A stretch of DNA of 13,488 bases from Desulfobacterales bacterium HSG17. GTDB taxonomy: Bacteria > Desulfobacterota > Desulfobacteria > Desulfobacterales > Desulfococcaceae. The notes under the pieces were generated by a model. The model did no database searches. It was not told the DNA's origin and saw nothing but the letters and a program-made list of their open reading frames with translations. Of the stretch, positions 1-7,318 are shown piece by piece (the first letter of the stretch is position 1; every line of letters starts with the position of its first letter). Both the position numbers and the translations under genes were made by a program. The stretch covers positions 1 to 13,488 of the forward strand of contig JAUCGD010000078.1 of NCBI GenBank assembly GCA_030377945.1, in the 5' to 3' direction.

Positions 1-2
1 CC

Positions 3-179
3 ATACAGGTTTGCTATGAACTCACTGATCAAAACAGAAAAAGGGAAACAGGAGCTTTAAAAAAGATTGATCAATTTATAAAAATTAGCAGAAAAACAAT
101 TATTACTTATAATCAGGAAGAGATAATCAAAGATATCAATATAATTCCTTTTTGGAAATTTTTTACAAATCTTCATTAG
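3..179 (+). CDS. C-terminal end of a DUF4143-type AAA ATPase (partial)
   Basis: The reading frame is open from the window edge to a TAG at 177-179 and gives about 58 residues. It contains IQVCYELTDQN, then RETGALKKI, then a hydrophobic strand with ITYNQEE, and ends with IPFWKFF. This order (QVCYEL, RE..AL, IITY, P.W.F) is the usual end of the large family of predicted ATP-binding proteins with an AAA_14 domain followed by DUF4143. These proteins resemble restriction-type nucleases at the C-terminus and have no firmly assigned role. The ATPase part lies outside the window. The gene stops 39 bases before asnB and may be unrelated to the operon. The family call is from memory of the motif pattern. 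Confidence 0.7.
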   Translation: MQVCYELTDQNRKRETGALKKIDQFIKISRKTIITYNQEEIIKDINIIPFWKFFTNLH

Positions 180-218
180 AGCAATTAATAATTAACAATT
201 GAATAGTGAGAGGCATTT

Positions 219-2153
219 ATGTGCGCAATTGCAGGAATAATTAATTATAAAGAATCTGAAGATAAAAAAAGTCTTCTTTTAAAAATGGCTGAGCTTCTGC
301 ATCACAGAGGACCTGATGCTTCCGGGACATATATTCAAGGCCCAGTCGGGCTTGCCCATACCCGTTTGAGTATTATTGATCTTCACTCCGGTGATCAGCC
401 CATTCACAATGAAGATAAATCAATATGGATTGTTTTTAATGGTGAAATCTTTAATTACCCCGAGCTGAGAGAAGAATTATTATCCAAAGGTCACCAGTTT
501 TATACAAAAAGCGATACAGAAGTTATTGTTCATCTGTATGAAGAGTACGGCACAGAGCTTTTTGAACATCTTAACGGCCAGTTTGCCTTTGCCATCTGGA
601 ATCAAAACAAAGAAGAGCTTCTGCTTGGCCGTGACAGGATGGGCATAAGACCGCTGTTTTATTATCATGACAGCCAGCGTCTTGTTTTTGCCTCTGAAAT
701 AAAGGGTATTTTTGCAGACAACACTATTCCAAGACAGATTGAACCTGAAAACCTGTCTGATATTTTTACCTGCTGGTCAACTATTAATGACCAGACCTGT
801 TTTAAAAACATATTTCAGATTCCTCCGGGTCATTTTGCACTCTTTTCAGAAAAAGGTTTACAAATAAAACAATACTGGGAACTGCCCTTTAGCAACAGAG
901 TTTATGAGGAACGCCCGGAAGAAGAGTGGGCTGAAGAGCTCAATGAAATACTTCTTGATGCTACCCGTATAAGGCTGAGAGCTGATGTCCCTGTCGGGGC
1001 ATATCTTTCCGGCGGCATTGACAGCACATATACATCTGCTCTTGTAAAAAATAATTTTAATAATCAACTGTGCACCTTTTCCGTTGGATTTTCTGACAAA
1101 CAGTTTGATGAATCAAGCTTTCAAAACACTGCTGTTGACTATCTTGGCACTGATCATAAGACAATATCATGCTCCTATGATGATATTGGCAAAAGCTTTG
1201 CCAAAGTAATATGGCATACTGAAACCCCTGTTATCAGAACTGCACCTGCACCTCTCATGATGCTTTCAAAGCTTGTCCGTGACAGCCAATATAAAGTAGT
1301 TTTAACAGGAGAAGGAGCTGATGAGATTTTTGCCGGATATAATATTTTTAAGGAAGACAAGGTTCGCCGCTTCTGGGCAAAAGATCCTGATTCAACAATG
1401 CGCCCGAGACTTCTTGAAAAACTCTACCCCTATATTTTTTCCCAGAATAATTCCAGGGCTGTAAAATTTCTGGAGCAATTTTTTAAAAAAGGCATGATGG
1501 ATCTTGATTCTCCTGTATATTCGCACATGCTTCGCTGGGAGAACACATCTCATTTAAAGCAGTTTTTATCCAAAGATATAAAAAGTCAGACATCAGGCCT
1601 TGATAATTTTGTCCAGCGATATACAAAAACTCTACCCAAAGATTTTATGACATGGGATTCTCTGTCAAGAGCCCAGTATATTGAAAATAAAGTTTTCATG
1701 TCTAACTATCTTTTGTCATCCCAGGGAGATCGCATGGCAATGGCTAACTCCATTGAAGGCAGATATCCTTTTCTTGACCACAGGGTCATTGAATTTGCTG
1801 CAAAACTGCCGCCCCATATCCGCATGAACGGATTAACAGAAAAATATATCCTTAAAAAAGCTGCTAAAGGTAAAATTCCTTCGCAACTGATTAACAGGGC
1901 AAAACAGCCCTATCGTGCCCCCATCAGCCAGGCTTTTCTTGGTGAGACACACCATGAATATGTACATGAACTGTTGAGTGAAAACAAAATTAAAGAGTAT
2001 GGGACATTTGATGCTAAAAAAATCAGCCGCCTTGTAACAAAATGCCAGAAACAAAAAGGCTTTCTTTTAAGTGAGCGTGAAAATATGGCGCTTGTGGGTA
2101 TATTATCTACCCAACTTGTTAACTCCAAGTTTATTCAAAACTTTCCAAATTGA
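219..2153 (+). CDS. asnB: Asparagine synthase (glutamine-hydrolysing) type amidotransferase
   Basis: Glutamine-dependent amidotransferase of 644 residues, the usual length for the family. Cys2 directly after the initiator Met is the class II glutaminase nucleophile. HRGPDASG (29-36), R49, NGEIFN (74-79) and D99 build the glutamine site. The synthetase half carries the ATP PP-loop SGGIDST (264-270) and a later GEGADEIFAGY segment. It hydrolyses glutamine, channels ammonia, and amidates an adenylylated carboxylate, classically aspartate to asparagine. GAGAGG at 208-213 supports the ATG start. Because it is followed by a sugar amidotransferase, a carrier protein and an AMP ligase, I infer that it amidates a surface-glycan precursor or a carrier-bound acid rather than serving bulk asparagine synthesis. 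AsnB paralogues in polysaccharide loci are common. The substrate is unknown. Confidence 0.93.
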   Translation: MCAIAGIINYKESEDKKSLLLKMAELLHHRGPDASGTYIQGPVGLAHTRLSIIDLHSGDQPIHNEDKSIWIVFNGEIFNYPELREELLSKGHQFYTKSDTEVIVHLYEEYGTELFEHLNGQFAFAIWNQNKEELLLGRDRMGIRPLFYYHDSQRLVFASEIKGIFADNTIPRQIEPENLSDIFTCWSTINDQTCFKNIFQIPPGHFALFSEKGLQIKQYWELPFSNRVYEERPEEEWAEELNEILLDATRIRLRADVPVGAYLSGGIDSTYTSALVKNNFNNQLCTFSVGFSDKQFDESSFQNTAVDYLGTDHKTISCSYDDIGKSFAKVIWHTETPVIRTAPAPLMMLSKLVRDSQYKVVLTGEGADEIFAGYNIFKEDKVRRFWAKDPDSTMRPRLLEKLYPYIFSQNNSRAVKFLEQFFKKGMMDLDSPVYSHMLRWENTSHLKQFLSKDIKSQTSGLDNFVQRYTKTLPKDFMTWDSLSRAQYIENKVFMSNYLLSSQGDRMAMANSIEGRYPFLDHRVIEFAAKLPPHIRMNGLTEKYILKKAAKGKIPSQLINRAKQPYRAPISQAFLGETHHEYVHELLSENKIKEYGTFDAKKISRLVTKCQKQKGFLLSERENMALVGILSTQLVNSKFIQNFPN

Positions 2154-2212
2154 CATGTTTTAATTTCAAGGGTATAACATCTTCGTAATCATTATTTAAT
2201 AAGGAGAAAACT

Positions 2213-3247
2213 TTGACATCAAACAATCTAAATATCCCGGCAACAATATGCCGACAGTGCATCCTGCCCGGTACTTTCCCGGGAATTAAATTCAATGACA
2301 AGGGTATCTGCAAATACTGCCAGAAAGAATCTGAAGCCAAGCAGACAAAAGCTGTTGAAAAAAAATCACAATACAAGGATAAGCTTGACTCACTTATTAA
2401 AGAGGTAAGAGACAAAGCTCCTGTCTATGATGTGATTATGGCATACAGCGGCGGCAAAGACTCATCATATACACTCAAACTTCTAAAAGAGCGCTATAAT
2501 CTAAGAATACTTGCCCTGACCTTTGACAATCACTTTGTATCTCCTGTTGCATTTGATAATGTAAAAAATGTAACAGACACTTTAGAAGTTGATTCATCAA
2601 TCATCAGACCTCCATGGTCCATTGCAAAAGATGTATTTTCTTTAACATCCCAGCAGGATATTTTCTCTAAACCAACTCTGCTGCGGGCATCTTCCATCTG
2701 TACTGCATGTATTGGTATGGTAAAAAGTGTAGTTCTGAAAACAGCCCTTGAAATGTCTATCCCCCTTGTGGGATTTGGCTGGTCTCCGGGCCAGGCACCT
2801 ATTCAGTCTGCCATATTAAAGACCAATCCCTCAATGATTAGACCCAATCAGGATGCCTTGCGAAAAGCCTATCCACAGAAATTATCAGACACCCTGAATT
2901 CATGGTTTATTCCTGAAACATATTTTGAAACATTTAAAGATATCTTTCCATATAATATTCATCCCCTGGCTTTTTTTGACTATGATGAGGAAGAGATCAA
3001 AGATGAGCTTAGAACTATTGGATGGCAGGCACCGGAAGATACTGATACCAATTCATCAAACTGCCTTATAAACGCCTATGCAAACAAATGCCATATTGAA
3101 CGCCATGGATTTCACCCCTATGTGTGGGAAATTGCAAATATGGTAAGACAGGGTGTTATGAGCCGTGATGAAGGATTGACGAAAATCTATACTGAACAGA
3201 ACAGTGACATGGTAGATTATGCCCAGAACAAGCTACGACCAGAATAA
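2213..3247 (+). CDS. N-acetyl sugar amidotransferase (WbpG-like PP-loop ATPase)
   Basis: A 344-residue cytosolic PP-loop ATPase. Two cysteine pairs, CRQC (13-16) and CKYC (33-36), flank the family signature LPGTFPGI.F...GIC, and SGGKDS (79-84) is the nucleotide loop. This matches the N-acetyl sugar amidotransferase family (WbpG, PseA). WbpG is known to act with HisH- and HisF-like partners to turn an acetamido group of a UDP-sugar into an amidine during O-antigen synthesis. No HisH or HisF homologue is visible here, while an AsnB sits directly upstream. The start is TTG at 2213, six bases after AAGGAG (2201-2206), and no ATG or GTG lies before the conserved CxxC. It is slightly shorter than I expect for the family. 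The gene lies 59 bases after asnB and shares its direction. Confidence 0.87.
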   Translation: MTSNNLNIPATICRQCILPGTFPGIKFNDKGICKYCQKESEAKQTKAVEKKSQYKDKLDSLIKEVRDKAPVYDVIMAYSGGKDSSYTLKLLKERYNLRILALTFDNHFVSPVAFDNVKNVTDTLEVDSSIIRPPWSIAKDVFSLTSQQDIFSKPTLLRASSICTACIGMVKSVVLKTALEMSIPLVGFGWSPGQAPIQSAILKTNPSMIRPNQDALRKAYPQKLSDTLNSWFIPETYFETFKDIFPYNIHPLAFFDYDEEEIKDELRTIGWQAPEDTDTNSSNCLINAYANKCHIERHGFHPYVWEIANMVRQGVMSRDEGLTKIYTEQNSDMVDYAQNKLRPE

Positions 3248-3268
3248 ACTACGACCTGAATAAACTAC
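3233..3268 (+). repeat. 16-bp tandem duplication across a stop codon
   Basis: CTACGACCAGAATAAA (3233-3248) is followed by CTACGACCTGAATAAA (3249-3264) and then CTAC. The first unit encodes the last residues and stop of the sugar amidotransferase; the second is a near-perfect copy in the intergenic space. It looks like a recent slippage event and lengthens the gap before the carrier-protein gene. No function is apparent. Confidence 0.8.
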
Positions 3269-3287
3269 AATAGGAGAAACTTGGTTA

Positions 3288-3536
3288 ATGGATAAAGTAA
3301 AACAAAAAATTAAAGAATTTATTATAGAAAACTTCCTGTTTGGAGAAGAAAGCGACTTAAATGATGATACATCCTTTCTTGAAGAGGGTATTATTGACTC
3401 CACAGGAGTACTGGAACTTATTGAATTTCTTGAAGAGGAATTTGAAATTGAGATAGATGATGAAGATATGATTCCTGAAAACCTGGACTCTTTAAATAAC
3501 TTAGAAAAATTTATTGCAAAACTTCTCAAAGCTTAA
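3288..3536 (+). CDS. Stand-alone acyl/peptidyl carrier protein
   Basis: An 82-residue acidic protein with the four-helix carrier-protein pattern. GIIDSTG places the predicted phosphopantetheine serine at Ser38 (D37-S38), followed by the recognition helix VLELIEFLEEEF. The motif DST rather than DSL resembles carriers dedicated to special pathways (peptidyl or D-alanyl carrier types) more than the fatty-acid AcpP. AGGAG at 3272-3276 precedes the ATG by 11 bases, which is long. The stop overlaps the next ATG by one base (TAATG), so carrier and ligase are probably translationally coupled. I infer that it carries the acid activated by the ligase and presents it to a transferase not found in this window. 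Confidence 0.9.
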   Translation: MDKVKQKIKEFIIENFLFGEESDLNDDTSFLEEGIIDSTGVLELIEFLEEEFEIEIDDEDMIPENLDSLNNLEKFIAKLLKA

Positions 3537-5065
3537 TGATACATCATTTTCTTGAAAAGAGTGCTAAAAAATTTCCTGATAAAACAGCTGTAATCACTGA
3601 CACAGAACGTGCCACATATAAACAGATAAACTCAAGAGCCAATCAGCTTGCAGGGCTGCTGATACATCACAATATCCAATCGCAGGATATTGTGGTTCTC
3701 ATGATGGATAACTGCATTGAATATATTATTGCATATTATGCTTCACTTAAAACAGGAGCTGTAGTTGTTCCATTCAGCAATGATTTAAAACCTGAATCCA
3801 TCAATCATCTATTACAGGAACTTGAACCAAGAGTCCTGATATCATCAAAAAAATTTGAAAGAAAATTAAAGGCCTGCGATTTAAGCTCATCCCCTTTGCT
3901 GGCAATGATAATTCACGATATCAAACAGGAGTGGCAGCTCCTTGACTTTCCTGTAATACCCTGGTCAGAGATTGAAAATTATCTGGATACAAGCAACCTT
4001 GATAAAACAATAGATAACAACCAGCTTGCAAGCATTATCTATACATCGGGCAGCTCCGGAACTCCAAAAGGAGTCATGCTTTCCCACGCTAACATTACAG
4101 CAAATACAAACTCCATATGTGAATATTTAAACCTTACATCCAGTGATATCCAGATGGTTGTTCTTCCCTTTTTCTATGTTATGGGCAAATCGCTTTTAAA
4201 TACACTGTTTGCTGTTGGCGGAACCATTGTTATCAACAATAAATTTGCCTTTCCAGCTTCTGTTATAAACCAGATGGTCCAGGAAAAAGTCACAATGTTT
4301 TCAGGAGTGCCTTCCACCTATGCTTTTTTGTTAAACCGCTCTCCTTTAGAATCATTTAAAGACAAACTGACACATCTTCGATGCTGCACCCAGGCAGGCG
4401 GACACATGGCATCAAGCATCAAAAAAAAGCTTGTAAAAGTATTACCTGTGCATACCCAAATCTGCATAATGTATGGCGCAACAGAAGCTTCTGCAAGACT
4501 CACATGGCTTGAACCGGCTCTTCTTGAAAAGAAAATTGACTCCATTGGCAAACCAATCCCGGGAGTAAATATTAAAATCCTTGATAAAAATAACAACCAA
4601 ATTCCCCGGGGAGAGACAGGAGAGCTTGTTGCCTCGGGCAAAAATATCATGTCCGGCTATTGGAAAGACCCTGAAACAACGACAAAAGTCCTTGATAATA
4701 ATGGCTATCATACTGGAGATCAGGGATACGAAGATGAAGAAGGCTTTTACTTTATCAAGGGGCGAAAAGACAGTCTTCTCAAGGTTGGAGGGCACCGCAT
4801 CAATCCCCAGGAGATAGAAGATGCATTAATGGAAACTGATCTTGTTGTAGAATCAGCAGTAATAGGAATCAAAGATGAGCTTCTTGGAAATAAATTAATA
4901 GCTTTTGCATCTGTAAAAGATAAACAGACCACCTCTAATACAATTCTTGCAAAATGTTCGCGCCTGCTGCCAAAGTATAAAATGCCTGGTCAAGTACAAA
5001 TCATCAAAAATCTACCAAAAAATGCCAACGGTAAAATTAATAAGGCTGCTCTTTATACTGCTTAA
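3536..5065 (+). CDS. AMP-dependent acyl/aminoacyl ligase (ANL superfamily)
   Basis: A 509-residue adenylating enzyme of the ANL superfamily (acyl-CoA synthetases, NRPS A domains). Visible core motifs are YTSGSSGTPKG (169-179), YGATEAS (313-319), YHTGDQGY (391-398), GRKDSLLKVGGHRI (409-422), and the C-terminal NANGKI with predicted catalytic Lys500. D395 and R410 are the usual ATP ribose and phosphate contacts. It converts a carboxylic acid and ATP to an acyl-adenylate, then transfers the acyl group to a thiol. The one-base overlap with the carrier gene points to the carrier protein rather than CoA as acceptor. Fatty, hydroxy or amino acid substrates cannot be told apart without modelling the pocket. 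No signal peptide is seen. It is the last gene of the operon. Confidence 0.92.
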   Translation: MIHHFLEKSAKKFPDKTAVITDTERATYKQINSRANQLAGLLIHHNIQSQDIVVLMMDNCIEYIIAYYASLKTGAVVVPFSNDLKPESINHLLQELEPRVLISSKKFERKLKACDLSSSPLLAMIIHDIKQEWQLLDFPVIPWSEIENYLDTSNLDKTIDNNQLASIIYTSGSSGTPKGVMLSHANITANTNSICEYLNLTSSDIQMVVLPFFYVMGKSLLNTLFAVGGTIVINNKFAFPASVINQMVQEKVTMFSGVPSTYAFLLNRSPLESFKDKLTHLRCCTQAGGHMASSIKKKLVKVLPVHTQICIMYGATEASARLTWLEPALLEKKIDSIGKPIPGVNIKILDKNNNQIPRGETGELVASGKNIMSGYWKDPETTTKVLDNNGYHTGDQGYEDEEGFYFIKGRKDSLLKVGGHRINPQEIEDALMETDLVVESAVIGIKDELLGNKLIAFASVKDKQTTSNTILAKCSRLLPKYKMPGQVQIIKNLPKNANGKINKAALYTA

Positions 5066-5090
5066 CCTGATTTTCCTCTTGCTGTATACA

Positions 5091-5122
5091 CATGGGTTGT
5101 AAATAAGCGCCTTTTTCCCATG
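5091..5122 (+). repeat. Inverted repeat after the operon (possible weak terminator)
   Basis: CATGGG (5091-5096) and CCCATG (5117-5122) are perfect arms of six bases around a 20-base loop, 25 bases after the ligase stop. There is no clean T-run after the second arm, so it is a poor intrinsic terminator. It is the only candidate for ending the four-gene transcript. Confidence 0.3.
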
Positions 5123-5137
5123 ATTGATTTTTCCCAT

Positions 5138-5202
5138 TTGACTTTATGTATAAATAGAATTATCATTGATGCAGATATAGACATATTGATGCAAAATGCA
5201 TC
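5138..5202 (+). promoter_or_regulatory. Promoter and triple GATGCA operator of the ParD-like/zeta module
   Basis: TTGACT (5138-5143) and TATCAT (5161-5166) are 17 bases apart and form a good sigma70-like promoter. Just downstream are two direct copies of ATTGATGCA (5165-5173 and 5185-5193), exactly 20 bases or two helical turns apart. An inverted TGCATC (5197-5202) completes a palindrome with the second copy. The likely use is autorepression by the antitoxin. AAAGGAG (5205-5211) then sets the ATG at 5218. Confidence 0.65.
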
Positions 5203-5217
5203 TTAAAGGAGATTATC

Positions 5218-5625
5218 ATGACTACAATTTCTCTAAGAATTGACTCAAATTTGGTGATGCAAGCAGAACGTGAAGCAAGAATTGAAAACAGATCTAAAGC
5301 CAAGCAAATTGAATATTGGGCAAAATTAGGCAGGATTATATCTTCAAAATTAAATATTGCAGATGTTTTTGCTATCACTCAAGGGATAAAAGAGCTAAAA
5401 TTAGAAATGACTCAACCTTTCCAAACGAAGGGTATAAGTACAGATGAAATATTTGGAAATCTTGAAAAAGACCGAATAAAAGGTATGCTTTCTCAAAAAA
5501 TAACATCATCAAAAATATATTATGAAGCAAGCCTAAGTAAGAAAGGTTATCTTGATCAAATTAATTCCACGACAGGCGAACGACAAACAGGACAATTTGA
5601 GAATGGCATGTTCAAGGTTTATTGA
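5218..5625 (+). CDS. ParD-like antitoxin
   Basis: A 135-residue protein. The N-terminus MTTISLRIDSNLVMQA followed by NRSKAKQIEYWAKLGRII matches the ParD-like antitoxin family, a ribbon-helix-helix type DNA-binding group whose hallmark is QIEYWA..GR. The remaining 90 or so residues are polar and probably wrap the toxin; family members are often shorter. Its own promoter carries repeated half-sites, as expected for an autoregulated antitoxin. The stop TGA overlaps the ATG of the zeta-type kinase by one base. Its role would be to neutralise that kinase and repress the operon. The pairing is inferred from the overlap and gene order. Confidence 0.75.
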   Translation: MTTISLRIDSNLVMQAEREARIENRSKAKQIEYWAKLGRIISSKLNIADVFAITQGIKELKLEMTQPFQTKGISTDEIFGNLEKDRIKGMLSQKITSSKIYYEASLSKKGYLDQINSTTGERQTGQFENGMFKVY

Positions 5626-6218
5626 TGTCTAATTCGAAACAACTTTGGGTATTAGCTGGCGGCAACGGTGCCGGCAAGTCTACTTTTTACAATCTCTACT
5701 TGGAAAAATTCGGTGTTAACTTTGTAAATGCCGATTTGATTGCCAGAGAAATCAATCCGGATAATCCTGAAATTGTAAGCTATCAGGCAGCAACTATAGC
5801 CGCTAAAATAAGAGAAGACCTTCTTTCCCAAGGTATAACTTTTTGTTTTGAAACTGTTTTTTCGCATGAATCAAAAATTGATTTTATTGCCAAAGCGAAA
5901 GCTCGTGGCTATCAAGTAATACTGGTTTATATTCATCTGGTTGATTCGAGTTTGAATGAAGCCAGGGTTAGTCAACGTGTATATAAAGGTGGACATAGTG
6001 TGCCTTTAGAAAAAATTCATAACCGAATACCTCGAACAATGAAACATATTAGAGCCGCTTTGCCTTTAGTGGATGAAGCCAGGTTCTTAGACAATTCTTC
6101 AAAAGAGAACCCTTACCAGCAAACCGCTGTAGTGAAAAATGGTGATTATACAGAATTTGTGTCTCCTTTGCCGGAATGGGCTCAGGAGATACTATCAGAT
6201 TATCTGCATAACTCGTAA
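5625..6218 (+). CDS. Zeta-toxin family kinase
   Basis: A 197-residue P-loop kinase, counted from the ATG at 5625; an adjacent in-frame TTG at 5622 is a less likely start. Walker A is GGNGAGKST (12-20). D37 in NADLIAREINP fits the position of the zeta catalytic aspartate, and ETVFS (76-80) matches the substrate-binding loop. R118 in RVYKGGHSVP and R134 resemble the arginines that contact ATP phosphates. Zeta toxins phosphorylate UDP-N-acetylglucosamine at the 3' hydroxyl and so block cell-wall and glycan synthesis. This version is much shorter than the plasmid zeta protein and belongs to the compact chromosomal group. The partner here is a ParD-like protein rather than epsilon. UDP-GlcNAc as target is assumed from the family. 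Confidence 0.85.
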   Translation: MSNSKQLWVLAGGNGAGKSTFYNLYLEKFGVNFVNADLIAREINPDNPEIVSYQAATIAAKIREDLLSQGITFCFETVFSHESKIDFIAKAKARGYQVILVYIHLVDSSLNEARVSQRVYKGGHSVPLEKIHNRIPRTMKHIRAALPLVDEARFLDNSSKENPYQQTAVVKNGDYTEFVSPLPEWAQEILSDYLHNS

Positions 6219-6258
6219 ATATTATCCCTTTTATATTCATGAGATACAAACTCAAAAC

Positions 6259-6513
6259 TCAGTAATGATATCTAAGTTGAGCAATAAGGATGGCATCATT
6301 TTCTATTTTATAAACTATACGATGTTCATTATTTATTCTTCTGGACCAATACCCTGAAAGATTATGTTTAAGAGGTTCGGGCTTGCCAAGTCCTTTAAAT
6401 TTATTTCTTTGGATGTCTTTAATAAGATTATTTATACGTCGTAATATTTTTTTATCATTTTTTTGCCAAAACAAATAATCTTCCCAGGCATTCCCAGAAA
6501 AAATTAGCTTCAT
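6259..6513 (-). CDS. yoeB: YoeB toxin (copy 1), ribosome-dependent mRNA endonuclease
   Basis: An 84-residue RelE-superfamily toxin with the same length as E. coli YoeB. The known catalytic set is conserved at identical positions: Glu46, Arg65, His83 and the C-terminal Tyr84 (ending LRYHY). The signatures GKPEPLKHNLSGYWSRRI and EHRIVYK are present. YoeB cleaves mRNA in the ribosomal A site. The ATG overlaps the yefM stop by four bases (ATGA), so translation is coupled. It converges on the zeta kinase gene with a gap of 40 bases in which I see no clear terminator. All key residues are present, so it is probably active. Confidence 0.95.
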   Translation of the reverse strand: MKLIFSGNAWEDYLFWQKNDKKILRRINNLIKDIQRNKFKGLGKPEPLKHNLSGYWSRRINNEHRIVYKIENDAILIAQLRYHY

Positions 6514-6761
6514 TCCATAAGTTCTCTCTCTTCACCCTTACCAATTTTTAACTCTTCAATTGAATTTATCAGCCTCTTTGCATTTTTGGGACTTTGCATA
6601 AGATAGGCTGTTTCAGTGAGCGACTCGAAATCTTCAAGAGACATTAGTATGACAGCTTCATTATTTTTACGAGTAACAATGATTGGGTTGTGATCTTCAC
6701 AAACTTGTTTCATGGTATTAGCAAGGTTATTTCTTGCAGTTGTATATGTGATAGCGCGCAT
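6510..6761 (-). CDS. yefM: YefM antitoxin (copy 1)
   Basis: An 83-residue Phd/YefM-family antitoxin. The N-terminal DNA-binding half shows MRAITYTTARNNLANTMKQV, PIIVTRKNNEAVILMSLEDF and SLTETAYLMQSPKNAKRL, the standard YefM order. The C-terminal tail GKGEERELME is acidic and would bind YoeB. GGAGG (6768-6772 on the complementary strand) sets the start. It represses its own operon through the TGTACA palindromes just upstream. It differs considerably in sequence from the second YefM at 11456-11731, so the two pairs are probably independent acquisitions rather than a recent duplication. Confidence 0.95.
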   Translation of the reverse strand: MRAITYTTARNNLANTMKQVCEDHNPIIVTRKNNEAVILMSLEDFESLTETAYLMQSPKNAKRLINSIEELKIGKGEERELME

Positions 6762-6782
6762 TTGTATCCTCCATTGCTTTAT

Positions 6783-6822
6783 TGTACATGTACAATATAT
6801 TGTACATTTGAAGCTACGTCAA
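6783..6822 (-). promoter_or_regulatory. yefM-yoeB (copy 1) promoter with three TGTACA operator cores
   Basis: On the - strand, TTGACG (6817-6822) and TATATT (6794-6799) are 17 bases apart. TGTACA occurs at 6783-6788, 6789-6794 and 6801-6806. The first two form the perfect 16-base palindrome ATTGTACATGTACAAT (6781-6796). TGTACA is the known YefM recognition core in E. coli, where two palindromes are centred 12 bases apart; the 6789 and 6801 sites keep that spacing. Confidence 0.8.
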
Positions 6823-6850
6823 TAAAAAAGAATAGAAAGCCCTGCTCTTC

Positions 6851-6946
6851 TCATTTTGCCTGGAAAGAAGCATGGCAACACCTGGCAGAAATTTTTAGGA
6901 CCGTAATCGGCGTTATCCCTTTTTTAATATGAAAAAGCACCTCCAA
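6851..6946 (-). pseudogene. higA antitoxin fossil
   Basis: On the - strand this stretch reads KKGITPITVLKIS followed by a degenerate ARCCHASFQAK and a stop at 6851-6853. The intact HigA at 9554-9865 has GKKSITPITALKISKFF at the equivalent place, and the DNA of the two stretches is clearly alike. Only the end of the helix-turn-helix and the start of the next helix remain; no start codon, N-terminus or higB partner is present. It lies four bases beyond the end of the pemK-like toxin. I read it as the remains of a lost higBA module. The fragment is short, so chance similarity is not fully excluded. Confidence 0.6.
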
Positions 6947-6949
6947 TAA

Positions 6950-7318
6950 CTATATGGATTTTGATTGAAGCTCAAAAACAATTAATAAAGCTTGATTTAT
7001 TTCCTGTATTTTAGAATGCGACAATTTACCCCTGATTCTTACCAGTCTGTGACGATGGTCAATAGGACGTGTCTGTAAACAATCTGCCACGGATTTTTTT
7101 GATAGGCCATTCTCTTTTGAAAAATTGAGTTCAATATTCGTTTTTATTCGAACTTTTTTTGCACTCCATTCAGTAATTGGAACAACTTGAATAACTGGGA
7201 CTCTTTCATTATAAATATCATTAGTTACAATTACACATGGTCTGACCTTTCCTGTCTCAGAACCCTGGGTCGGATCAAGATTTACATCAATAATCATTCC
7301 TCTTGTCAATATTGTCAT
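6950..7318 (-). CDS. PemK/MazF family mRNA interferase toxin
   Basis: 122 residues from the ATG at 7318; an in-frame ATG at 7327 would add three residues. I prefer 7318 because it overlaps the antitoxin stop as ATGA and because family members start close to the RG motif (here TRG). MIIDVNLDPTQGSE, VRPCVIVTNDIYNE, VVPITEW and LQTRPIDHRH are characteristic of the PemK/MazF fold. These toxins cut single-stranded RNA at short sequences. Its partner is a ribbon-helix-helix antitoxin, not the AbrB-type MazE found with the other MazF-like toxin at 8449. The protein ends normally and shows no sign of damage. Confidence 0.92.
   Translation of the reverse strand: MTILTRGMIIDVNLDPTQGSETGKVRPCVIVTNDIYNERVPVIQVVPITEWSAKKVRIKTNIELNFSKENGLSKKSVADCLQTRPIDHRHRLVRIRGKLSHSKIQEINQALLIVFELQSKSI

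Noticed and set aside
4581..4817. Small + strand frame inside the ligase gene
   Set aside because: It lies fully within the well-supported ligase coding sequence in another frame and has no family resemblance.
6690..6932. Open frame of 80 codons on the + strand
   Set aside because: It runs antisense through the yefM start, its promoter and the higA fossil. No domain is recognisable, it has no ribosome site, and the - strand reading explains the sequence better.
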